From: Moraxellaceae bacterium
Lineage (GTDB): Bacteria; Pseudomonadota; Gammaproteobacteria; Pseudomonadales; Moraxellaceae
DNA length: 52,520 nt
Direction of reading: 5' to 3'
NCBI GenBank assembly: GCA_003543245.1
Contig: DPJB01000009.1
Span: 34,782 to 87,301, forward strand
In this document: piece after piece, positions 25,204 through 35,060 of the stretch
Layout of the letters: every line of letters begins with the position of its first letter
How positions within the stretch are numbered: the first letter of the stretch is position 1
Notes under the pieces: generated by a model
The model's input: only the letters and a program-made list of their open reading frames with translations
The model's database searches: none
Told to the model about the DNA's origin: nothing
Translations under genes and position numbers: made by a program

Positions 25204-26415
25204 ATGCGACGTGTAGTGATTACCGGGCTGGGCATTGTTTCCAGCCTGGGAAACGACAAGGCAAGCGTCAGTGAAAGCCTGCGTCTGGGCAAGTCCGGCA
25301 TCAAGGCCAATCCGGTTTATGCCGAGATGGGTTTTCGCAGCCAGATCAGTGGACGCCCCGAGATTGATCTTGATGCGCTGATTGACCGCAAGGACAAGCG
25401 CTTCATGGGTGACGCGGCTGCCTATGCTGCAGTTGCCATGCAACAGGCCATCAGCGATGCCGGTCTGTCGCCTGAACTGGTCTCACAACCGCGTACCGGC
25501 ATCATTGCCGGCTCGGGTGGCGCTTCGTCGCTCAATCAGGTTGAAGCTGCCGACATTGCACGCAGCAAGGGCGTAAAGCGCATTGGTCCCTATATGGTGC
25601 CACGCACCATGAGCAGCACCATCTCTGCCTGCCTCTCTACCGCATTCAAGATCAAGGGCGTCAATTACTCAATTGCTTCTGCCTGCGCCACCAGCGCACA
25701 CTGCATTGGCAACGCCATGGAGCAGATCCAGCTGGGTAAGCAGGACATTGTCTTTGCCGGTGGTGGTGAAGAAGAAACATGGGCACAGTCCTGCCTGTTC
25801 GATGCCATGGGCGCCATGTCCAGCAAGTACAACGACACACCGGCGAAAGCATCGCGTGCCTATGATGCCAACCGCGACGGCTTTGTCATTGCTGGTGGTG
25901 CCGGCATGGTGGTGCTCGAAGAGTACGAGCATGCCGTCAAGCGTGGCGCCCGCATTTATGCCGAGGTTATCGGATACGGTGCCACCTCTGACGGCCATGA
26001 CATGGTCGCCCCCAGCGGTGAAGGCGCAAAGCGCTGCATGGAGCAGGCGCTGGCTACGGTAGATACCCCGATTGACTACATCAATGCCCACGGCACCTCG
26101 ACACCGGTTGGTGATGTCGCCGAATTGCGGGCGGTCCGCGAAGTATTCGGTGAAAGCAGCCCGAAAATCAGCTCCACCAAATCCCTGTCCGGCCATTCGC
26201 TTGGTGCTGCAGGCGTGCAGGAAGCGATCTACTGCCTGCTGATGATGGAGGGAGATTTCGTTGCCGGCTCAATCAACATCGATACGCTTGACCCCGTGGC
26301 TGAAGGCATGAATGTCGTGCAGAAAACCATCGAGACAGCAGGATTGAAAACCGTCATGTCCAACAGCTTCGGGTTTGGCGGCACCAATGCCACACTGGTG
26401 ATGCGCAAGCTGTGA
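25204..26415 (+). CDS. fabB: 3-oxoacyl-ACP synthase I
   Basis: A 403-residue condensing enzyme that elongates cis-3-decenoyl-ACP from FabA, which is essential for unsaturated fatty acids. The nucleophile is C161 in SIASACATSAHC. The two active-site histidines are in NAHGTSTPVGD and KSLSGHSLGAAG. It aligns with FabB rather than FabF (the FabB-specific ISACLSTAFKIKG and KRIGPYMVPRTM segments). The ATG at 25204 follows GAGG; a TTG two codons upstream also keeps the frame open but is less likely. A bidirectional terminator follows. Confidence 0.96.
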   Translation: MRRVVITGLGIVSSLGNDKASVSESLRLGKSGIKANPVYAEMGFRSQISGRPEIDLDALIDRKDKRFMGDAAAYAAVAMQQAISDAGLSPELVSQPRTGIIAGSGGASSLNQVEAADIARSKGVKRIGPYMVPRTMSSTISACLSTAFKIKGVNYSIASACATSAHCIGNAMEQIQLGKQDIVFAGGGEEETWAQSCLFDAMGAMSSKYNDTPAKASRAYDANRDGFVIAGGAGMVVLEEYEHAVKRGARIYAEVIGYGATSDGHDMVAPSGEGAKRCMEQALATVDTPIDYINAHGTSTPVGDVAELRAVREVFGESSPKISSTKSLSGHSLGAAGVQEAIYCLLMMEGDFVAGSINIDTLDPVAEGMNVVQKTIETAGLKTVMSNSFGFGGTNATLVMRKL

Positions 26416-26434
26416 GCCCTGAGTCGTTCCAGAT

Positions 26435-26463
26435 AAAAAAGCCGTGATTTTCACGGCTTTTTT
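26435..26463. terminator. Bidirectional terminator, fabB / tilS
   Basis: AAAAAAGCCGTGA-TTT-TCACGGCTTTTTT is a symmetric hairpin with A and T flanks between the convergent fabB and tilS genes. Its right edge overlaps the tilS stop codon (26462-26464). Confidence 0.9.
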
Positions 26464-27790
26464 ATTTCCCCATGGGGCACATGCCCCCCCCAACAGAGAA
26501 GCAGACTTCGTTGTGCAAAAGCGTCGAGCGCAAGGATGTTCCCGCCACCGCCATCAGCTCACTACCTGAAAAAACAAGCGGCAAGCGCTCGCGCTCCCAG
26601 GGAGGGATGCCCGATGCCTGCAGCAAATTTTTCAGGTCATGCGTCATGCCGTGTCCACGCAACGTTTCACCGCCCTTGCGAAACCTGACATGACAGTCCG
26701 CCAGCTCAACGCCTGCCGGCAGGCTCACCGACAGCACACGGCCATCAGGCAGCAACAGCGGCTCGGCCAGTATCCATTCCGCCAGCCAGTCCGCCGGCAC
26801 CTCCGGCAACGGTGGCATGGCATACAAATGCTGACGATAACGCCTGATCTCGCACCCGTTCCAGCGCACATGCGGCACAGCATCCTCACGCGCCATCATG
26901 ATGTCCTCGCGAATACGTTCCAGCACTGCCTCATCCGGCAACAGGAAAGACTGCTGCTGTAACCAGAAACGCAACAGCAAGCGCTGGCGCGGGGCTGACA
27001 AGGCCAGCACGGGCGGGACCAGAAGACGGTGCTGGCCATCAATGCAGTCCGCAGCCATCCCTGCTGCCATTTCCTGCAACAAGGCATCCGCCTCCTGCAT
27101 GCGCCCTGCCGTTGCAGCAAGAACCTGCGTTACCGCCGGCCAGTGCTGCCGCAACACGGGCAGGATGTCATTGCGCAGGAAGTTGCGTGCATACCTTGCA
27201 TCATGATTGGACTCATCATCCACCCATGCCAGGTCATGTTGCTGTGCATAGTGCAGCAGTGACTGCCGGGCAACACCCAGCAGTGGCCGCCACAATGGCA
27301 CTGCCAGGTTGTCTGGCGAGGCAAGCACGCCCACCTCATGCATTGACCCAAGCCCGGTAACGCCCGCACCGCGCATCAGGCGAAACAGCAGGGTCTCGGC
27401 CTGATCATCTTCATGCTGCGCAAGTAACAAGGCATCGCTTTCAACCACACTGGCAGAAAATGCCTGATAACGCGCAACACGCGCAGCCGCCTCCAGACTC
27501 GCCACCCGCTCCACCGCCACCCTGTGTACCTGCAGGGGAATCTGCCATTCACTACAAACACTGGTGACATGAGCCACCCAGTGATCCGCATGAGGACTGA
27601 GGCCATGATGCACATGCACCGCCAGCAATTCTCTGCCATGACTTGATGCCAGCGCACGCAAGAGATGCAGCAACACCATTGAATCCAGCCCGCCGGAAAC
27701 ACCGACCACCAGTCGCCGTACTTTTGCCGACCGGGCCATCATGCGATCCAGAAACCGCTGCAGTGCTTGTTCAGGCATCAAGGCTGTCAT
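26462..27790 (-). CDS. tilS: tRNA(Ile)-lysidine synthetase
   Basis: A 442-residue enzyme that converts C34 of the CAU-anticodon isoleucine tRNA to lysidine with ATP and lysine, switching it from Met to Ile decoding. The PP-loop SGGLDS is at 32-37. The HVHHGLSPHADHW segment and the RxRxxGGET-like C-terminal motif (FRKGGETLRG) of TilS are present, giving the full three-domain form. The ATG at 27790 is preferred to the adjacent GTG because the AGG upstream is then six bases away. Its stop codon lies inside the terminator shared with fabB. As in E. coli it lies downstream of accA, but here a terminator intervenes. Confidence 0.95.
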   Translation of the reverse strand: MTALMPEQALQRFLDRMMARSAKVRRLVVGVSGGLDSMVLLHLLRALASSHGRELLAVHVHHGLSPHADHWVAHVTSVCSEWQIPLQVHRVAVERVASLEAAARVARYQAFSASVVESDALLLAQHEDDQAETLLFRLMRGAGVTGLGSMHEVGVLASPDNLAVPLWRPLLGVARQSLLHYAQQHDLAWVDDESNHDARYARNFLRNDILPVLRQHWPAVTQVLAATAGRMQEADALLQEMAAGMAADCIDGQHRLLVPPVLALSAPRQRLLLRFWLQQQSFLLPDEAVLERIREDIMMAREDAVPHVRWNGCEIRRYRQHLYAMPPLPEVPADWLAEWILAEPLLLPDGRVLSVSLPAGVELADCHVRFRKGGETLRGHGMTHDLKNLLQASGIPPWERERLPLVFSGSELMAVAGTSLRSTLLHNEVCFSVGGGMCPMGK

Positions 27791-27807
27791 CACTAACCTG
27801 CATCAAG

Positions 27808-27830
27808 AAAAACGCCGGCATCAGCCGGCG
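27808..27830 (-). terminator. Terminator between accA and tilS
   Basis: Leftward, CGCCGGC-TGAT-GCCGGCG is followed by TTTTTCTT, 27 bases past the accA stop and before the tilS start. This suggests that tilS needs readthrough or its own promoter. Confidence 0.8.
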
Positions 27831-27856
27831 CAGAACCACCCTCTCACGAGCAGGCA

Positions 27857-28807
27857 TCACTCAATGCCATAGCTCATCAGGCGCTCATAACGACGCTTGA
27901 GCAAGGCAGGCGAGTCCAGGCCACGCAGCTTCTTGAGCTGGCGAATGAGGGACTTGCGCAAACTGTCAGCCATGGCATCCATGTCACGATGCGCACCGCC
28001 CAATGGCTCCCTGACCAGCTCATCAACAAAGCCCAGCTCTTTCAGTCGCTCCGCTGTAAGTCCCATCGCTTCCGCAGCCTCTGGCGCTTTCTCCGACGTT
28101 TTCCAGAGAATGGAGGCGCAGCCTTCGGGGGAAATCACGGAATAGGTACTGTATTGCAGCATGAGCAGACTGTCACACACGCCGATAGCCAGTGCACCAC
28201 CGGAGCCTCCCTCGCCAATCACGGTGGAAATGATCGGTGTCTTGAGCCGGGACATGACCGCAAGATTGCGTGCAATGGCTTCACTCTGACCGCGCTCTTC
28301 GGCATCAATACCGGGGTACGCACCAGGAGTATCAATGAAGGTCAGGATCGGCAACTGGTAACGCTCGGCCATCTCCATAAGGCGCAACGCCTTGCGGTAA
28401 CCTTCGGGTTTTGGCATGCCGAAATTGCGCCGCACCTTTTCCTTCACGTCACGGCCCTTCTGATGGCCGATCACCATCACCGGCTCACCCTGAAGGCGCG
28501 CTGTACCACCGATAATTGCCGCATCATCGCCAAACACACGATCACCGTGCAGCTCATCGAAGTCCGTGAGGATGCGCTCAACATAATCCAGCATGTAAGG
28601 ACGACGCGGATGCCGCGCCAGCTGCGACACCTGCCACGCAGACAGGCTGGTAAAAATTTCTTCCGTCAGCTTGAGGTTCTTGTCCTCAAGACGGGTGATT
28701 TCCTCGTTGATATTGAGGCCAGTGCCTGACCCGACCAGCTTGAGGCCTTCAATCTTGGCTTCCAGCTCGGCAATCGGCTGCTCAAAATCCAGATAATTCG
28801 GATTCAT
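27857..28807 (-). CDS. accA: Acetyl-CoA carboxylase carboxyltransferase subunit alpha
   Basis: A 316-residue subunit that, with AccD, moves the carboxyl group from biotin to acetyl-CoA to form malonyl-CoA. The N-terminal helical region starts MNPNYLDFEQPIAELEAKIE. The crotonase-like core carries GHQKGRD and the CoA/oxyanion loop GEGGSGGALAIG. Length matches the E. coli protein (319). A good ribosome site (GGAAGGGAAGG) precedes the ATG. It follows dnaE after 175 bases and is closed by a terminator. Confidence 0.97.
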   Translation of the reverse strand: MNPNYLDFEQPIAELEAKIEGLKLVGSGTGLNINEEITRLEDKNLKLTEEIFTSLSAWQVSQLARHPRRPYMLDYVERILTDFDELHGDRVFGDDAAIIGGTARLQGEPVMVIGHQKGRDVKEKVRRNFGMPKPEGYRKALRLMEMAERYQLPILTFIDTPGAYPGIDAEERGQSEAIARNLAVMSRLKTPIISTVIGEGGSGGALAIGVCDSLLMLQYSTYSVISPEGCASILWKTSEKAPEAAEAMGLTAERLKELGFVDELVREPLGGAHRDMDAMADSLRKSLIRQLKKLRGLDSPALLKRRYERLMSYGIE

Positions 28808-28982
28808 GCCTTCCCTTCCTTACGCAGACACGGCCATGGTCTGGCCCGTGGTATCAAGAGGCAACGCACGGAGTGGATGACCCCGTGCAGCCGGGAAACG
28901 GTCTCTAGTGTAACCGTGACCGTCATGCCGCGCGAACCACCTGTCGCCCGGGATTTGCCGCAATTCATTTCAAAGGGCCAGG

Positions 28983-31900
28983 TCAGTACAGAACCTCGAC
29001 CGCCGCGTTACCCAGTTGCTGGCGCAAGCGCTTGAGCAGCTCCTCGGAAGGGTTGACGCGCCAGGCGTCCCCCAGACGCAAGGTCGCCTCGACATCAGGG
29101 CGACGGTAATGCAGCCGGATAGAAGCCCCCTGCTGGCCATCAAGCAGTCGATGCCCGGCAAGCAACTGCTGCAGCTCCTGCACGAACCGGCTGCCCATGC
29201 TGGCCGCATCAACCCGTATCTCCAGGCCACGACTGCGGCTGGCCCGGGCCTCGGCAAGGCTCATGACCTTGCGCACCACCATCTTGAGACCACCGGCATA
29301 GTCATCATGGCTGACCTCGCCTTCGACAACGACCACGGTGTCTTTCACGAGCAGATGACGAAACTGCTCATAGGCATCACTGAACAGGGCCGCCTCAATG
29401 CGACCTGTACGGTCATCAAGGGTAACGAATGCCCGGTTGCCACGAGCACCCTTCTGGATGCGGTTAGCCATCACCAGGCCTGCCACTGTGGTAGTGACCC
29501 CGCGCCGGGTAGGCTGAAGATCCGCGAGACGCTGTTCGACAAATCGCACCAGCTCGCTTTCATACTGATCAATCGGATGCCCGGTAAGAAACAACCCGAG
29601 CGTTTCCTTTTCCGCCATCAGGCGTTCGTCATCGGTCCACGGCAAGGCATCAATGAATTCGCCACTCGGTGCCGCCTCCACCACATCGCCGAACAGGTCG
29701 ACAATGCCGGCATCTGCATTACGGGCCTGCTGCTCGGCAGCAGCCACCGCCTCGTCCAGCGACGCCATGATCACCCCGCGATGAGGCCCCAGCGCATCCA
29801 GTGCGCCGGCTCGCACCAGTGCCTCCAGCGTGCGCTTGTTGCACTTGCGCAAGTCGACACGCAGACAGAAATCAAACAGGTCCCTGAAGGCATCACCGGC
29901 TTCACGCGCCTGCATGATGTTGTCGGTCGGGCCTTCACCAACCCCCTTGATGGCCCCCAGGCCATAAATGATCTCACCGGCATCCGTGGTCACAAACTTG
30001 AAGCGGCTATGATTCACATCCGGTGACACGATACGCAACTTCATCTCGCGACACTCTTCGATGAACGTCACGATCTTGTCGGTGTTGTGCATTTCAGATG
30101 ACAGCACCGCCGCCATGAATTCGGCAGGATAATGCTGCTTGAGCCAGGCAGTCTGATAGGACACCAGTGCATAAGCAGCAGAGTGCGACTTGTTGAAACC
30201 GTAGCCCGCAAACTTTTCCATCAGGTCAAAGATGTGGCCGGCAAGATTGGCATCAATCTCCTGGCTCTTTGCACCATCCATGAACTTGACACGTTCCTTG
30301 GCCATTTCTTCGGGTTTTTTCTTGCCCATGGCGCGACGCAGCATGTCGGCGCCGCCCAGCGAATAGCCCGCCATGACCTGGGCAATCTGCATTACCTGTT
30401 CCTGATACACGATGACGCCGTAGGTTGGCTTCAGCACCGGCTCCAGGCATTCATGCTGATACAGTGCGTCAGGATAAGCCACTGGCGCCCGCCCGTGCTT
30501 CCGGTTGATGAAGTCATCCACCATGCCGGACTCAAGCGGCCCCGGGCGATACAGTGCCACCAATGCAATAAGGTCTTCAAAATTCGACGGCTTGAGTTTT
30601 TTCAACAGCTCCTTCATGCCGCGGGACTCCAGCTGGAACACAGCTGTTGTGCGCCCCTCCTGCAACAGCTTGAAGCTCGCCGCATCATTCAGCGGCACCT
30701 GCATGATGTCGAGTGGCGCCTCGCCCCGGCGTGCGCGTTTGGCGTTGATGTCCTTAAGTGCCCAGTCAATGATGGTAAGTGTACGCAGACCAAGGAAGTC
30801 GAACTTCACCAGCCCCACCTGCTCCACATCATCCTTGTCGTACTGGCTGACCCAGCGCCCTTCTTCATCACAGAAAATTGCCGTGAAATCCGTCAGGCTG
30901 CCCGGCGCAATCAGCACACCACCGGCATGCTTGCCGACGCCGCGCGTAATACCCTCAAGCTTGAGCGCCATCTCCCAGATTTCAAGCGCATCCTCGTGAT
31001 CACGCTCAGCTGCATTGGTGAGCAGATCATTCAGCTGCGGCTCCTGCTCACGCGCCTCCTGCAGGGAAATACCTGGTGTAAACGGGATCAGCTTGGAAAT
31101 CCGGTCTGCCAGTCCATAGGACTTGCCCTGCACACGTGCCACGTCACGTACCACAGCCTTTGCTGCCATGGTGCCAAACGTGATGATCTGTGACACGGCC
31201 TCGCGGCCATAATTGTTGGCGACATAATCAATGACACGATCACGGCCATCCATGCAGAAATCGATGTCAAAATCGGGCATGGAGACTCGTTCGGGGTTAA
31301 GGAATCGCTCGAACAGAAGGTCGTAGGGTAGCGGATCAATATCAGTGATTTTCAGAGCATACGCCACCAGTGACCCCGCACCAGAGCCGCGACCAGGACC
31401 AACCGGCACACCATTCAGTTTTGCCCAGCGGATGAAGTCCATCACGATGAGGAAGTAACCAGCAAAGCCCATCTGATTGATGATGCCAAGCTCAAACTCA
31501 AGACGGTCTGCATATGTTTTACGCTTTTCAGCGTAGTCCGCTGCCGTACTGTCCAGAAGAACACTCAGTCGCTCTTCAAGGCAATCGCGTGAATACTGGA
31601 TGAAGTATTCATCCATGGTCATGCCTTCCGGCACCGGATAATTCGGCAGATAGTTCTTGCCGAGCGTAATGTCCAGCGTACAACGCCGGGCGATTTCCAG
31701 CGTATTTTCCAGCGCTTCCGGAATATCAGAGAACAGCTCGGCCATCTGCTCAGGCGTTTTCAGGTATTGCTCGGAAGAGTAGTCGCGGGGACGGCGCGGA
31801 TCATCCAGCGCATAACTTTGTGCAATGCAGACACGTACCTCATGCGCCTCGAAGTCATCCTGAACCAGAAAGCGCACATCATTGGTTGCGACTACCGGGC

Positions 31901-32462
31901 ACTGCAACTGCTCGCCAAGCGCCACGGCGGCATGCAGGAAATCCTCGTCGCCATCACGGCCGGTACGGGTCAGTTCAAGATAAACGCGCTGCGGAAAATG
32001 CTGCATCCACATCGTCAGATGTTCAGGTGCTGTCTGCTCATCAGAGCCCAGCAGCGTCTGGCCGATATCGCTTCGACGCCCCAGAAGGACAATCAAGCCG
32101 TCCGCATGCTTTCTCAGCCGCTCAAGTGCAACAATGGCATCACCCATTTCCTGACCATGGATATAGGCATCCGAAATCACACGGATAAGATTGCGGTAGC
32201 CCTGCTCGTTCATCACAAGCACGGTTACCTCAAACAGCTGTTCACCATCCCGAACCACAAGATCACTGCCAAATACCGGCTTGATGCCTTTTCCCTGTGC
32301 TGCCTTGTAGAATTTCACCAGCCCGTAAAGGTTCATCAGGTCGGTGACAGCAACCGATGGCATACCGGCTTTTGTCGTGGCAGCGACCAGCTCATCAATG
32401 CGGACAATACTGTCCTTCAGGGAAAACTCGCTGCGAACGTGCAGGTGCACGAAACCGGTCAT
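28983..32462 (-). CDS. dnaE: DNA polymerase III subunit alpha
   Basis: The 1159-residue replicative polymerase catalytic subunit. The order is an N-terminal PHP domain (about 1-280), a palm with the metal-binding PDFDIDF (D399, D401, equal to E. coli D401/D403), fingers and thumb. The C-terminal part has a helix-hairpin-helix, an OB-fold and the tau-binding tail. The PHP domain has lost metal ligands (HVR in place of HVH near residue 9, and TDLMN in place of TDHGN near 41), as in other gammaproteobacteria that proofread with DnaQ. It starts in the last codons of rnhB (ATGA overlap) with GGAGA upstream. Its position in lpxA-lpxB-rnhB-dnaE-accA matches E. coli. Confidence 0.98.
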   Translation of the reverse strand: MTGFVHLHVRSEFSLKDSIVRIDELVAATTKAGMPSVAVTDLMNLYGLVKFYKAAQGKGIKPVFGSDLVVRDGEQLFEVTVLVMNEQGYRNLIRVISDAYIHGQEMGDAIVALERLRKHADGLIVLLGRRSDIGQTLLGSDEQTAPEHLTMWMQHFPQRVYLELTRTGRDGDEDFLHAAVALGEQLQCPVVATNDVRFLVQDDFEAHEVRVCIAQSYALDDPRRPRDYSSEQYLKTPEQMAELFSDIPEALENTLEIARRCTLDITLGKNYLPNYPVPEGMTMDEYFIQYSRDCLEERLSVLLDSTAADYAEKRKTYADRLEFELGIINQMGFAGYFLIVMDFIRWAKLNGVPVGPGRGSGAGSLVAYALKITDIDPLPYDLLFERFLNPERVSMPDFDIDFCMDGRDRVIDYVANNYGREAVSQIITFGTMAAKAVVRDVARVQGKSYGLADRISKLIPFTPGISLQEAREQEPQLNDLLTNAAERDHEDALEIWEMALKLEGITRGVGKHAGGVLIAPGSLTDFTAIFCDEEGRWVSQYDKDDVEQVGLVKFDFLGLRTLTIIDWALKDINAKRARRGEAPLDIMQVPLNDAASFKLLQEGRTTAVFQLESRGMKELLKKLKPSNFEDLIALVALYRPGPLESGMVDDFINRKHGRAPVAYPDALYQHECLEPVLKPTYGVIVYQEQVMQIAQVMAGYSLGGADMLRRAMGKKKPEEMAKERVKFMDGAKSQEIDANLAGHIFDLMEKFAGYGFNKSHSAAYALVSYQTAWLKQHYPAEFMAAVLSSEMHNTDKIVTFIEECREMKLRIVSPDVNHSRFKFVTTDAGEIIYGLGAIKGVGEGPTDNIMQAREAGDAFRDLFDFCLRVDLRKCNKRTLEALVRAGALDALGPHRGVIMASLDEAVAAAEQQARNADAGIVDLFGDVVEAAPSGEFIDALPWTDDERLMAEKETLGLFLTGHPIDQYESELVRFVEQRLADLQPTRRGVTTTVAGLVMANRIQKGARGNRAFVTLDDRTGRIEAALFSDAYEQFRHLLVKDTVVVVEGEVSHDDYAGGLKMVVRKVMSLAEARASRSRGLEIRVDAASMGSRFVQELQQLLAGHRLLDGQQGASIRLHYRRPDVEATLRLGDAWRVNPSEELLKRLRQQLGNAAVEVLY

Positions 32463-33091
32463 TTCTTGTCTCCGGGAAAGTGCTCCATCAGAGCCCGACG
32501 CACAGGTGCAAATGAACGACGGTGTTCAGGAATCGGCCCATGCTGTTGCAACGCAGCCATGTGTACTGCCGTGGGGTAACCCTTGTGCTGATCAAAGCCG
32601 TATTGCGGATATTCTTCATGCAAGGTGATCATCTCGGCATCCCTTGCCACCTTGGCAAGAATGCTGGCCGCGCTGATGACTGCAACCCGTGCATCCCCTT
32701 TCACCACAGCGGTGGCCGCACAGGAAAAGCGCGGGCAACGATTGCCGTCCACCAGCACATGCTGCGGCGCCACATCCAGGGCAGCAACGGCACGTTGCAT
32801 GGCCAGCATCGTGGCATGCAGGATATTCAGTTCATCAATTTCATGAGGCTCAGCTCGCCCAAGAGCAAAAGATAGTGCCTTTTCACGAATCTCGTCCGCG
32901 AGCGCCAGTCGTTTTTTTTCCGTGAGTGCCTTGGAGTCGGCCAGTCCGCTAATCGGGCGTGCAGGATCAAGAATGACTGCTGCCGTCACCACTGCCCCTA
33001 CCAGCGGCCCGCGACCAACCTCATCCACTCCGGCCACGAGCAGGCCCGACAGATCGGGCAACGCAGGAAAAACTCGCTCTTGCCGCGCCAT
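32459..33091 (-). CDS. rnhB: Ribonuclease HII
   Basis: A 210-residue endonuclease that cuts the RNA strand of RNA-DNA hybrids and removes single ribonucleotides from DNA. The N-terminal GVDEVGRGPL carries catalytic D23 and E24, with a further aspartate in VDGNRCP. The GKGYPT-like segment near the C-terminus (HKGYPT) is the substrate-recognition loop. It lies one base after lpxB and overlaps dnaE by four. Confidence 0.96.
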   Translation of the reverse strand: MARQERVFPALPDLSGLLVAGVDEVGRGPLVGAVVTAAVILDPARPISGLADSKALTEKKRLALADEIREKALSFALGRAEPHEIDELNILHATMLAMQRAVAALDVAPQHVLVDGNRCPRFSCAATAVVKGDARVAVISAASILAKVARDAEMITLHEEYPQYGFDQHKGYPTAVHMAALQQHGPIPEHRRSFAPVRRALMEHFPGDKK

Positions 33092-33092
33092 A

Positions 33093-34265
33093 TCAGCTCG
33101 CCCCAGCCTGACGTGAATTCAGCAGACGCATCACGGCATCTGCAGCCTTACCGTTTGCATCCTGCCGCAACATTTCATGCAGGCGGGTGAATTTCTGCAG
33201 CCGCTGCTGGCGATAACCGTCATCCTCAAGCCAGCGTAGCGTTTCGCGGCAGATGGCGTCCGGTGTCGCGGCATCCTGCAGTAGCTCTGGCACCAGCACA
33301 TCACCCTCCAGCAGATTGGGTAGCCCCACATACGGCACTTTCACCAGCAGACGAACAATAAGCCAGGTCAGCCAGTGCAGGTGATAAACAATCACCATGG
33401 GTTTTTTCAGCAGCATGGCTTCCAGTGTCGCCGTTCCCGACGCCAGCACCACCACATCGGCTGCCCCCATCACCAGACGCCCTACGCCGGCACCATAGGT
33501 ATCATCAAAGACATGCGCCTCAACTCCGGCCTCTGCAAGATAGCGCTCGATATCTGCACGGCGAGCCGCATTGATCGCGGGAATAATGAATTGTGCCTGC
33601 GGCCGTTCCTTGCGCAACTGCGCTGCGGCGGCAAAAAGACGGGGAGCAAGACGGCTGACTTCACCACCACGGCTACCCGGCAGTAGTGCTATGTACTCCG
33701 CATCAGACTCAAGCCCGAGTGCTCGCCGTGACGCGGCAGTATCGTGTTCCAGCGGCATGGTATCGGCCAGAGTGTGCCCGACAAAGACAGCATTCACACC
33801 ATGCTGGTCATAAAACTGTTTTTCAAACGGCAGCAGGCACAGCACCGTATCCACTGCCTGACGAATACCCTCTACGCGCCCCTGGCGCCATGCCCACACC
33901 GAAGGGCTGACATAGTGCACCGTCGGAATACCCAGGGGTTTCAAGATTGCTTCAATACGCAGATTGAAGTCGGGGGCGTCGATACCGATGAAAAGATCGA
34001 TTTTCTGCTCGGTAAACTGCCGTACCAGTTCGTCACGAATCGTGAACAGCTCGCGCAGACGACCCAGCACTTCCACGAGCCCCATGACGGAAAGGCGCTC
34101 CATAGGAAAGATGGACTGGCCGCCCTCGGCCAGCATCTGGGGGCCACAAATACCGACAAACTCGACACGAGGAAGACGCTGGCGCAATGCCTGCATGAGG
34201 CCTGCACCCAGCGTATCGCCAGAAACTTCACCGGCCACGATACCGATGCGAAGTGGTCTGGTCAT
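33093..34265 (-). CDS. lpxB: Lipid-A-disaccharide synthase
   Basis: A 390-residue GT-B type glycosyltransferase at the inner membrane that joins UDP-2,3-diacylglucosamine and lipid X to make the lipid A disaccharide. It opens with the family block RIGIVAGEVSGDTLGAGLM. It carries VHYVSPSVWAWRQGR in the N-terminal domain and ASGTATLEAMLLKKPMVIVY, the nucleotide-sugar loop, in the C-terminal domain. It follows lpxA after four bases. Confidence 0.97.
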   Translation of the reverse strand: MTRPLRIGIVAGEVSGDTLGAGLMQALRQRLPRVEFVGICGPQMLAEGGQSIFPMERLSVMGLVEVLGRLRELFTIRDELVRQFTEQKIDLFIGIDAPDFNLRIEAILKPLGIPTVHYVSPSVWAWRQGRVEGIRQAVDTVLCLLPFEKQFYDQHGVNAVFVGHTLADTMPLEHDTAASRRALGLESDAEYIALLPGSRGGEVSRLAPRLFAAAAQLRKERPQAQFIIPAINAARRADIERYLAEAGVEAHVFDDTYGAGVGRLVMGAADVVVLASGTATLEAMLLKKPMVIVYHLHWLTWLIVRLLVKVPYVGLPNLLEGDVLVPELLQDAATPDAICRETLRWLEDDGYRQQRLQKFTRLHEMLRQDANGKAADAVMRLLNSRQAGAS

Positions 34266-34269
34266 GAGA

Positions 34270-35046
34270 CTAGCGCGTTATGCCGCGGGTGGACGACTTG
34301 AGGGAATCAATGAAAACAACCAGCTCGGGACATTCGGCCACCATGGCATCAAGCTCGACAAGGGCATTTTCCAGGGTCAGGCCCTCACGGAAGACAATCT
34401 TGTACGCCTTACGCAACTTGCCAATCGTTTCCTGTGACCAGCCACGACGACGCATACCCTCGAAGTTCATGCCATGCGCGGCGGCAGGATTACCACCCAC
34501 CATCACATACGCGGGCACATCCTTCACAATCAGGCTGCAGCCCGACGCCATGGAATAAGAGCTGATACGACAAAACTGGTGGACACCGGTCATGCCGCCA
34601 AGAATCACGCTGTCGCCAATATGCACATGCCCGGCAATACCACAGGTATTGGCAAAAATATTATTGCTGCCAATCTTGCAGTCATGGGCAACATGCACAC
34701 CAACCATGAACAGGTTGTTATCGCCAATTTTCGTCAGGCCGTCATCCTGCACTGTGCCACGATGGATGGTGACAGACTCGCGAATAACATTGTCATTACC
34801 GATTTCCAGACGAGTGGGTTCGCCATTGTATTTCTTGTCCTGGCAATCCTCGCCCACGCTGGAAAACTGGAAAATCCGGTTATTGGTGCCGATACGTGTC
34901 GTACCCTTGATCACCACATGCGAGGCAATGCGAGTACCGGCACCTATCACCACATCGGGCCCTATGATGCTGTAAGGGCCTACCTCGACATCAGCAGCAA
35001 GTTCGGCACGGGAATCAACAATCGCGGTTGGATGGATCACAGGCAA
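34270..35046 (-). CDS. lpxA: UDP-N-acetylglucosamine O-acyltransferase
   Basis: A 258-residue left-handed parallel beta-helix enzyme, first in lipid A synthesis; it transfers a 3-hydroxyacyl chain from ACP to UDP-GlcNAc. Hexapeptide repeats run from about residue 3 to 185, and the catalytic histidine is H121 in HVAHDC. The C-terminal helical ACP-binding part follows. The acyl length (C10, C12 or C14) is set by a residue I cannot assign confidently by eye. It lies between fabZ (14 bases) and lpxB (4 bases). Confidence 0.97.
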   Translation of the reverse strand: MPVIHPTAIVDSRAELAADVEVGPYSIIGPDVVIGAGTRIASHVVIKGTTRIGTNNRIFQFSSVGEDCQDKKYNGEPTRLEIGNDNVIRESVTIHRGTVQDDGLTKIGDNNLFMVGVHVAHDCKIGSNNIFANTCGIAGHVHIGDSVILGGMTGVHQFCRISSYSMASGCSLIVKDVPAYVMVGGNPAAAHGMNFEGMRRRGWSQETIGKLRKAYKIVFREGLTLENALVELDAMVAECPELVVFIDSLKSSTRGITR

Positions 35047-35060
35047 ACCCCTAGTTATTT

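Noticed and set aside
30132..31193. A 353-codon plus-strand frame inside dnaE
   Set aside because: Antisense to the conserved polymerase core; no recognisable protein.
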